Part shown: piece by piece, positions 58,588-64,000 of the stretch
How positions within the stretch are numbered: position 1 is the stretch's first letter
How the letters are laid out: every line of letters begins with the position of its first letter
From: Ruminococcus sp.
Lineage (GTDB): Bacteria > Bacillota > Clostridia > Oscillospirales > Ruminococcaceae
Direction: 5' to 3'
Length of the DNA stretch: 64,000 bases
Assembly (NCBI RefSeq): GCF_024691275.1
Contig: NZ_JAILNU010000030.1
Location: 1-64,000 of the forward strand
The notes under the pieces: generated by a model
Database searches by the model: none
Told to the model about the DNA's origin: nothing
The model's input: the letters and a program-made list of their open reading frames with translations, nothing else
Program-made: the position numbers and the translations under genes

Positions 58588-59892
58588 TTGGATAAGTTTG
58601 TTATTAAAGGCGGCAGACGCCTTGAGGGTGAAGTTACTATAAGCGGCGCTAAAAATGCAGCTGTAGCAATTCTTCCGGCAGTCATACTTTCAGACGAACC
58701 ATGCGTTATCGAAAATGTTCCGTATATCAGCGATGTCAGGATCTGTATCCGTATTCTCGAAGAAATGGGTGCAGAAGTAACAAACATCGGCAAGGACGCA
58801 TACAGAATTGATCCTACCACTATAAATAAATTCTGTGTTCCTTATGAATATGCAAGAAAAATGCGTGCTTCTTACTATTTCCTCGGTGCGCTTCTCGGTA
58901 AATTCAATAAAGCAAGAGTGTCGATGCCGGGCGGATGTCCCCTCGGTGATCGTCCTATAGACCAGCATCTGAAGGCTTTCACAGCTCTCGGTGCGAAGTA
59001 TACCCTCAGTCAGGGCATGATCGACCTTACATCAGACAAGCTCATGGGCAGCCAGATATTCTTTGACGTTGTTACCGTCGGAGCTACTATGAACGCTATG
59101 CTCGCAGCTGTCAAGGCAGAGGGTCTCACAATAATCGAAAATGCAGCTAAAGAGCCGCATATCGTGGATCTTGCCAACTTCCTCAACTCCATGGGCGCTA
59201 ATATCATGGGAGCAGGTACAGATGTTATCAAGATCAGAGGCGTGGAGCACCTCCACGGCACTACTTACGCAGTTATACCCGATCAGATCGAAGCAGGTAC
59301 TTTCATGGTAGCTGTTGCGGCAACAAAGGGCGATGTTCTTATAAAGAACGTTATCCCAAAGCATCTTGAGTCCATCACAAAGAAGCTTGAAAAGATCGGC
59401 GTAAACATCGAGCAGTTCGACGACAGCATAAGAGTATGGGTAGACGGTCCGCTGGTCAAGACCAATGTAAAGACCGCTCCTCACCCGGGATTCCCTACGG
59501 ATATGCAGTCACAGATAGCAACTCTGCTCTGTTTTGCACAGGGTACAAGTATCATTACCGAGAATATCTGGGAACAGCGTTTCCGCTATGTTGACGAGCT
59601 GAGAAGAATGGGCGCGGATATCACTGTAAACGGCAAGGTCGCTCTTATCGAGGGCACAGGTAAACTCATGGGCGCACCTGTCAAGGCTTGTGACCTGAGA
59701 GCAGGAGCTGCGCTTATCATTGCAGGACTTGCTGCAAGCGGAGTTACTGAGATAGAGGATATCTACCATATCGAAAGAGGTTACGACTGCATGGAAGGAA
59801 AGCTCCGTGCGCTGGGTGCTGATATCGAAAAGGTAAGCATACCCGATAAGGCTGAAGAAACAAAGCACAACAGCGACAAGGCTGCTGTTTAA
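58588..59892 (+). CDS. murA: UDP-N-acetylglucosamine 1-carboxyvinyltransferase
   Basis: MurA makes the first committed step of peptidoglycan synthesis. The 434-aa product starts with TTG (MDKFVIKGGRRLEG) behind AAGGAGA. Catalytic residues are in place: Lys22 in SGAKNA, Arg93 in KMRAS, and Cys117 in MPGGCPLGDRPID, the fosfomycin target (a fosfomycin-sensitive form). The C-terminal part has GFPTDMQSQIATLLCFAQG and the DLRAGAALIIAGLAA segment. The tail after about 415 is a short charged extension. It is followed by a cluster of REP-like hairpins. Confidence 0.97.
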   Translation: MDKFVIKGGRRLEGEVTISGAKNAAVAILPAVILSDEPCVIENVPYISDVRICIRILEEMGAEVTNIGKDAYRIDPTTINKFCVPYEYARKMRASYYFLGALLGKFNKARVSMPGGCPLGDRPIDQHLKAFTALGAKYTLSQGMIDLTSDKLMGSQIFFDVVTVGATMNAMLAAVKAEGLTIIENAAKEPHIVDLANFLNSMGANIMGAGTDVIKIRGVEHLHGTTYAVIPDQIEAGTFMVAVAATKGDVLIKNVIPKHLESITKKLEKIGVNIEQFDDSIRVWVDGPLVKTNVKTAPHPGFPTDMQSQIATLLCFAQGTSIITENIWEQRFRYVDELRRMGADITVNGKVALIEGTGKLMGAPVKACDLRAGAALIIAGLAASGVTEIEDIYHIERGYDCMEGKLRALGADIEKVSIPDKAEETKHNSDKAAV

Positions 59893-59941
59893 ATAAGAAT
59901 AATTGCTGCTGCACATATGTGCGGCAGCTTTTTCGTCATCT

Positions 59942-59972
59942 TGCAGGGAACGCCTTCTTCGGCGTTCCCCTC
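59942..59972 (+). repeat. REP-like hairpin (GGAACGCC class)
   Basis: TGCAG then GGAACGCC-TTCTTC-GGCGTTCC, followed by TGTCAC-TGC-GTGACA (59973-59987). It sits just past murA. Confidence 0.68.
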
Positions 59973-60018
59973 TGTCACTGCGTGACATCTCCCAGCAGTG
60001 CGGGGAGTCACCCCCGTG

Positions 60019-60047
60019 CCTCACGTAAAAACTTCTGTATAAGTACC
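60019..60047. repeat. MITE-like hairpin family, right-arm fragment
   Basis: TCACGTAAAAACTTCTGTAT and the following AAGTACC match the right arm of the element at 33139-33240 at 26 of 27 positions. No left arm is present, so it is a fragment or a recombination product. Confidence 0.6.
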
Positions 60048-60077
60048 GTGCTTATGTGCGGCAGTTTTTTGTCATCT

Positions 60078-60109
60078 TGTAGGGAACGCCGCCCTCGGCG
60101 TTCCCTACA
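60078..60109. repeat. REP-like hairpin, symmetric (GGAACGCC class)
   Basis: TGTAGGGAACGCCG and CGGCGTTCCCTACA are a perfect 14-bp stem around CCCT, with GTAG on both strands. Confidence 0.75.
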
Positions 60110-60137
60110 AAGTTTATCGTTGGACGTTGTTTCATCA

Positions 60138-60163
60138 GCGGACGACCAAAGGTCGTCCCTACA
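60138..60163 (-). repeat. REP-like hairpin (GGACGACC class)
   Basis: GGACGACC-AAA-GGTCGTCC then CTACA (GTAG on the minus strand), 16 bp before the MATE start. The gap 59893-60178 holds four repeats and no gene. Confidence 0.7.
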
Positions 60164-60178
60164 GAATAAAGGAGAAAT

Positions 60179-61522
60179 ATGCAGGAAAATAAAAGTATAT
60201 ACAAAAAATTGTTCACCATTGTAGCGCCCATAGCCTTCCAGTACCTGATGATGTCGTTGGTATCGGCTTCGGACGCTTTTATGCTGGGTTTTCTCGATCA
60301 GGATTCGCTGTCGGCTTCGTCGCTGGCAGCGCAGATAGGCTTTGTCTACAGCCTGTTCGTCAACGCATTCATGTCGGGCTGCAACGTCCTTGCGGCTCAG
60401 TACTGGGGCAAAAAAGACAAGAACACCGTCGAGGAGATACTTGCGATGACTATGCGGTATTCGCTGCTCGTGGGAGCTGTATTTACTCTGGCGGCGCTTA
60501 TTGTTCCCGAGCAGATAATGCATATATTCACAAACGACCCCCAGCTCATACATCTTGGCGGAGTATACCTTCGTACAGTGGCGCTGTCGTATTTTCTTGC
60601 AGGTTTTTCGCAGGCGTATTTTGGCATAATGAAGGTCTGTGACCTTGCAGGTATGAGCTCGCTGATAGGCAGTCTGGCGGTCGTACTGAACATACTCATG
60701 AACTGGCTGCTGATATTCGGTATCGGACCGTTTTTCAAGATGGGCATAGCAGGTGCAGCTGTGGCAACAGTCATAGCGAGGGCATTTGAGTGCCTGTTCA
60801 TTCTTGCGGTCATCATGCGCGGAAAGTGCATACCGCTGCGAGTAAAGCTGATGTTCCGCACCAATGACCGCTCGCTGCACAAGGACTACGGGAAGTATAC
60901 CCTGCCGCTGCTGTTCAATCAGCTTGGCTGGGGCGGCGGAGTAACCATGTACTCGGTAATAATGGGACATCTCGGAAGCAGTGCGGTCGCAGCCAACTCC
61001 ATAGCGAGCATAGTCCGCAGCATGATAGCGAGCCTTTGCTGGGGCATTGCGGCAGGTGTAGGCATAATCCTCGGCGGTATGCTGGGCAGGAACGAGATCG
61101 AGGAGGCGAAAAAGGCAGGCGGCAAGTTCGTGCGGCTGTCCATATGGATAGGCATTGGTTCGGGAATAGTTATACTTGCAGTAACGCCGCTTATCCTGAA
61201 TGTAATAACACTTAACGGCAAAGCGCAGTATTATCTGAAGTTCATGATGTTCATGGCGGCTTACTATATCATTGGAAATTCTCTGAATTCCACTGTGATA
61301 GGAGGGATCTTCCCTGCGGGCGGAGACACGAGATTCGGCATGATATGCGACATTGTAACGCTCTGGTGCGTGGTAGTGCCAATGGGTATGATAGCAGCCT
61401 TCTGGCTGAAGCTCCCTGTGCTTGCAGTGGCGTTTATACTCACGCTGGACGAGTTCGTGAAAATACCTGTTGTATATAAGCATTACATGAAGTATAAATG
61501 GCTGAAGAACATCACCCGATAG
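60179..61522 (+). CDS. MATE family efflux transporter
   Basis: This 447-aa membrane protein has the two-bundle, 12-helix MATE layout. The first half reads LFTIVAPIAFQYLMMSLVSA then DAFMLGFLDQDSLSASSLA, the usual membrane-1/2 signature. The second half repeats this at YTLPLLFNQLGWGGGVTM. MATE proteins expel cationic drugs or metabolites using Na+ or H+. GGAG lies 6 bases before the ATG. It is a single gene with a terminator, upstream of a convergent TetR gene. Substrate is unknown. Confidence 0.9.
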   Translation: MQENKSIYKKLFTIVAPIAFQYLMMSLVSASDAFMLGFLDQDSLSASSLAAQIGFVYSLFVNAFMSGCNVLAAQYWGKKDKNTVEEILAMTMRYSLLVGAVFTLAALIVPEQIMHIFTNDPQLIHLGGVYLRTVALSYFLAGFSQAYFGIMKVCDLAGMSSLIGSLAVVLNILMNWLLIFGIGPFFKMGIAGAAVATVIARAFECLFILAVIMRGKCIPLRVKLMFRTNDRSLHKDYGKYTLPLLFNQLGWGGGVTMYSVIMGHLGSSAVAANSIASIVRSMIASLCWGIAAGVGIILGGMLGRNEIEEAKKAGGKFVRLSIWIGIGSGIVILAVTPLILNVITLNGKAQYYLKFMMFMAAYYIIGNSLNSTVIGGIFPAGGDTRFGMICDIVTLWCVVVPMGMIAAFWLKLPVLAVAFILTLDEFVKIPVVYKHYMKYKWLKNITR

Positions 61523-61541
61523 GCAGTCCGTATAAAACAAT

Positions 61542-61570
61542 AAAGGCAGTCCGTATGGACTGCCTTTTGT
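61542..61570. terminator. Bidirectional terminator
   Basis: An 11-bp stem, AAAGGCAGTCC / GGACTGCCTTT, around GTAT, followed by TTGTTTT, between convergent MATE and TetR genes. Confidence 0.85.
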
Positions 61571-61571
61571 T

Positions 61572-62186
61572 TTACTTTTCGCCTTTCAGTTCATGCTGGG
61601 AAATAATGAGCCTGATAGAATCATACAGGTATGGTTTGAGCTTGTCCAACGAGCACGGTTCCTTATACAGGATAGCCGAATAGCAGGTAGAGCTGACGAG
61701 CTCGATTATCATAAACAGCATTATCTCGGGGTCGCGGAAGCCGTTCGGTGATTCTTCGAGCATATTGTAGTATACCTCTGCGAAATTAATATCATCTTCC
61801 GATACAGGAGAGGTTATTGCGTTCTTGAATATGCCCCAGCTCAGGTTCTTGGAAATAAAAGTCAGGAGTGACTGGTTGTTATTGAGCTGATTTACGATAT
61901 TATCGACGATTTTTATGATCTTATCTTCAAAAGGAATGTCATCGAGTTCACTTCCGAGCTCGTTCAGCGCGGTCTTGAACAGCAGACTTGATTTATGAGA
62001 CACAAGTTTATTGCGGATATCGTATTTATCCTTGAAATACAGATAAAAAGTTCCTTTTGCAACACCCGCTTTGCTTACGATGTCGGTTATGGAAGTCTTA
62101 CTGAAGCCCTTTGTCGTAAAGAACTCAAAGGCAGTTTTCAGCAGTGAGCTTTCTTTAAGCTTTTTATTTGTATCGACCTTTCCCAT
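61572..62186 (-). CDS. TetR family transcriptional regulator
   Basis: This 204-aa regulator has an N-terminal TetR helix-turn-helix (about 15-60) with FTTKGFSKTSITDIV and AGVAKGTFYLYFKDKYD, which is the family signature. The C-terminal ligand domain is unassigned. AAAGGTG precedes the ATG. It is divergent from an MMPL-type transporter, and three TGACY-N3-RGTCA palindromes in the shared region are the probable operators, one overlapping the transporter promoter. The usual logic would be repression of the transporter until a ligand binds. Confidence 0.92.
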   Translation of the reverse strand: MGKVDTNKKLKESSLLKTAFEFFTTKGFSKTSITDIVSKAGVAKGTFYLYFKDKYDIRNKLVSHKSSLLFKTALNELGSELDDIPFEDKIIKIVDNIVNQLNNNQSLLTFISKNLSWGIFKNAITSPVSEDDINFAEVYYNMLEESPNGFRDPEIMLFMIIELVSSTCYSAILYKEPCSLDKLKPYLYDSIRLIISQHELKGEK

Positions 62187-62231
62187 TTTTACACACCTTT
62201 CCGCTGGCTAACAACTGATTTGCTTGTATTT

Positions 62232-62260
62232 ATTATAGCCCGAAAAACAGAGCCTGTCAA
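62232..62260 (-). promoter_or_regulatory. tetR promoter
   Basis: On the minus strand -35 TTGACA (62255-62260), 17-bp spacer and -10 TATAAT (62232-62237). Operator 1 lies 12 bp upstream of its -35. Confidence 0.85.
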
Positions 62261-62271
62261 GGGCGTAAAAT

Positions 62272-62370
62272 TGACCAATGGTCAAGGTAAATCCTGCCGC
62301 TGTTTGTGCAACCATACAAAAATATGACCGAAAGTCATTTTTTAACGTTTCAAGTGTTGACTATCAGTCA
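62272..62370. promoter_or_regulatory. Three TetR-type operators
   Basis: TGACC-AAT-GGTCA (62272-62284), TGACC-GAA-AGTCA (62325-62337) and TGACT-ATC-AGTCA (62358-62370) share the form TGACY-N3-RGTCA. Centre spacings are 53 and 33 bp. The third overlaps the transporter -35. Confidence 0.78.
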
Positions 62371-62385
62371 TTTTTGTAATATACT
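62357..62385 (+). promoter_or_regulatory. MMPL transporter promoter
   Basis: -35 TTGACT (62357-62362), 17-bp spacer and -10 TATACT (62380-62385). Operator 3 covers the -35 and the start of the spacer. Confidence 0.82.
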
Positions 62386-62391
62386 ATGAAA

Positions 62392-62542
62392 TAACAAGAG
62401 AAACGGGCGTATATTGTAAGTCCGTGAAGTCTGTGTTAAGCTTTCTGTTTTCCCAGGCAGGATCGCATATTTCTCCTAAAGGTATCCTTGGCTCGCGGAC
62501 TTTCAATATACGCTCGGAATTTATCAGGAAAGGAACGATAAT
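62392..62542 (+). other. Structured leader RNA of the MMPL transporter
   Basis: The leader of about 150 nt has GCGTATATTGTAAGTCCG (62407-62424) pairing with CGGACTTTCAATATACGC (62496-62513) at 17 of 18 positions, closing a 71-nt internal region with a smaller AGGAT/ATCCT stem. No T-tract follows, so it is not an intrinsic terminator. No known riboswitch family was recognised. Confidence 0.55.
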
Positions 62543-64000
62543 ATGCTGAAATTCGGTGAATGGATAGCAAAGCACAGAGGTCTTATCCTCGTTTTTGGTG
62601 TGCTTATGCTGATCCCTTCGGCGATCGGGTTCGTGAATACCCGTGTAAACTATGATATTCTTTCTTATCTGCCGAAGGATATAAATACAATGATAGGTCA
62701 GGATATTCTGAAAGATGAATTCGGACAGGGCGGCTTCTCCCTTGTGATGCTCGAAGGCATGAGCGACAAGGACGTTGCGGCGACTGCCGATAAGATCGGG
62801 AACATCGACCATGTTTCAAGTGTAGTCTGCTACCAGTCGCTTACAGACTGCAAGATACCTATGGAGATACTTCCCGACAATATCCACGATTTCTTCAATA
62901 AGGGCGATACCACTATGATAGCGGTATTCTTTGACGATACGACTTCCGCAGACGGCACTCTTGATGCAGTTGAGGAAATGAGGAACATTACCTCAAAAGA
63001 GTGCTTCATAAGCGGAATGTCAGCAATAACTCTTGATATGAAGAAGCTCACACAGAGCGAGACTCTCATATACGCAGTTATTGCAGTCATACTCACGAGC
63101 ATAGTTCTTATGCTCACCATGGATTCCTTCCTTATCCCTGTATTCTTTATGCTGAGCATAGGATTTGCAGTAGTCTGGAACCTTGGTTCAAACATCGTAC
63201 TTGGCGAGATATCCTTTATCACACAGGCTCTTGCAATGGTATTGCAGCTGGGCGTTACGATGGACTACTCCATATTCCTATGGCACAGCTACAAAGAGCA
63301 GCAGAACTACTACCCCGAAGACAGACAGGAGGCTATGGCACACGCTATAGCAGCTACCATAACATCAGTTGTAGGAAGCTCGTTCACAACAGTTGCAGGC
63401 TTCCTTGCAATGTGCTTCATGACATTCACACTTGGTCTTGACCTCGGCATCGTAATGGCAAAGGGCGTTGTATGCGGCGTTATCTCCTGCGTAACAGTTC
63501 TCCCTGCAATGATACTCATATTTGATGCGGCTATCGCAAAGACCTCACACAAGGATTTCCTCCCGAGCTTCTCACGTACATCATCATTCATCGTAAGAAA
63601 CTCATGGATATTCCTTACAGCTGCGATCGTAGTTCTTATCCCTGCACTCTACGGCAATAACAACTACGGTGTGTACTACAAGCTGGACAGCACGCTCCCC
63701 GCTCATCTCGACAGCGTTATCGCCAACACAAAGCTGGCTGAGGATTACAATATGAACAGCACGCATATCCTCATGGTAAAGTCGGATATGACCGCAAAGG
63801 ACGCAAACAAGATGCTCAACGAGATAAACAATGTTGACGGCGTTCAGTTCACGATGGGCTTCAATTCACTGGTAGGCTCGGCTATACCGGAGGAAGTCGT
63901 TCCACAGGAATTAAAGAGCATACTCAAGAGCGACAAGTGGCAGCTCATGCTGATAGGCTCTGAATATGAAGTAGCTTCCGATGCGGTAAACGCACAGGTA
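62543..64000 (+). CDS. MMPL/RND-type membrane transporter (3' end cut by window)
   Basis: The frame starts MLKFGEWIAKHRGLIL at 62543 with AAAGGAAC 8 bases upstream and stays open to the window end (486 codons). After the first membrane helix (about 13-31) comes an extracytoplasmic domain (NYDILSYLPKDINTMIGQD onward). A block of helices follows (YAVIAVILTSIVLMLTMDS, then LGVTMDYSIFLWHSY with the conserved MDYS motif of MMPL/RND proteins). A second half begins near residue 345 (FIVRNSWIFLTAAIVVLIP). It is probably an exporter of a lipid or hydrophobic compound under control of the divergent TetR. The substrate is unknown. Confidence 0.9.
   Translation, partial: MLKFGEWIAKHRGLILVFGVLMLIPSAIGFVNTRVNYDILSYLPKDINTMIGQDILKDEFGQGGFSLVMLEGMSDKDVAATADKIGNIDHVSSVVCYQSLTDCKIPMEILPDNIHDFFNKGDTTMIAVFFDDTTSADGTLDAVEEMRNITSKECFISGMSAITLDMKKLTQSETLIYAVIAVILTSIVLMLTMDSFLIPVFFMLSIGFAVVWNLGSNIVLGEISFITQALAMVLQLGVTMDYSIFLWHSYKEQQNYYPEDRQEAMAHAIAATITSVVGSSFTTVAGFLAMCFMTFTLGLDLGIVMAKGVVCGVISCVTVLPAMILIFDAAIAKTSHKDFLPSFSRTSSFIVRNSWIFLTAAIVVLIPALYGNNNYGVYYKLDSTLPAHLDSVIANTKLAEDYNMNSTHILMVKSDMTAKDANKMLNEINNVDGVQFTMGFNSLVGSAIPEEVVPQELKSILKSDKWQLMLIGSEYEVASDAVNAQV

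Noticed and set aside
60008-61540. A 510-codon open frame on the minus strand opposite the MATE gene
   Set aside because: It is rich in His, Tyr, Arg and Cys with no domain pattern, has no ribosome site, and mirrors codon bias of the MATE gene; the plus-strand MATE frame explains the region.
62392-62542. Assigning the MMPL leader to a known riboswitch (guanidine, fluoride, THF, ZTP)
   Set aside because: None of the conserved core sequences of these classes is present; only the long stem is clear.
1-64000. CRISPR array or tRNA/rRNA genes
   Set aside because: The repeats are dispersed hairpins without regular spacers, and no cloverleaf with a GGTTCGA-type arm or conserved rRNA stretch was found.

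Overview
The window looks like chromosomal DNA of a Gram-positive, low-to-mid GC member of the Clostridia, most likely a Ruminococcus-type plant-polysaccharide degrader. The reasons are a Spo0A-family regulator and a GPR-type germination protease, a Thr-specific T-box leader, a short SRP RNA upstream of dnaX-ybaB-recR, lipoprotein-rich secretion, a GH26 mannanase-like lipoprotein beside a GH95 fucosidase-type enzyme, and an MsmX/UgpC-type sugar ABC ATPase. No rRNA, tRNA, CRISPR array or prophage was seen. Promoters are mostly TTGAAA or TTGACA, 17 bp, TATAAT, often with TGTGA just before the -10.

Layout. 1-6.2 kb: 3' part of an ABC ATPase, a PepV-like dipeptidase, a small lipoprotein, a spacer crowded with DnaA-box-like sites, a DUF2461 protein, gpr, rpsT and an HTH-regulator remnant. 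6.2-16.5 kb: flavin reductase, Spo0A, a HAD-like protein, GH26 and GH95 glycosidases, and a tandem pair of paralogous lipoproteins. 16.5-24 kb: DUF2726 protein, lipoprotein, the paaK-iorB-iorA set for aryl-pyruvate oxidation and aryl-CoA formation, and three tandem lipoproteins sharing a GKWE-type domain. 24.2-27.8 kb: a Thr T-box leader followed by two unknown small genes, a REP-associated tyrosine transposase (RAYT) and thrS. 27.9-33 kb: radical SAM protein, P-loop kinase, polyphosphate kinase, and a phosphatidylserine-synthase-like enzyme. 33.4-46.2 kb: glycyl-tRNA synthetase, GT2 glycosyltransferase, aspartokinase, MFS exporter, GH13 enzyme, glycogen phosphorylase, and a signal-peptidase-like membrane protein. 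46.2-50.7 kb: two DUF3592-like membrane proteins behind twin promoters, a membrane-anchored HTH regulator, a small helical protein, YitT and a YkgJ-type protein. 50.8-54.7 kb: recR, ybaB, dnaX, a TPR protein and SRP RNA. 54.9-64 kb: lipoprotein, cyclophilin-type PPIases, murA, a MATE exporter, and a TetR/MMPL pair.

The most interesting system is a RAYT/REP arrangement. About twenty short hairpins with a GTAG or GCAG foot are scattered through intergenic DNA. They fall into several stem classes whose arms differ in sequence but stay complementary. A RAYT-family gene lies in the same window, carries two perfect inverted copies of one class inside its own reading frame, and sits between a threonine T-box and thrS, so its expression may follow threonyl-tRNA charging. 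A second dispersed family, long imperfect hairpins of about 80-120 bp (MITE-like), occurs at least three times plus a fragment. Further points worth a look are three TetR-type operators and an 18-bp long-range stem in the MMPL leader, twin promoters overlapped by a C-run/G-run inverted repeat, and several enzymes with a substituted key residue (Spo0A receiver Lys to Arg, HAD nucleophile Asp to Lys, GH26 WRPLHE to WRPLPE).
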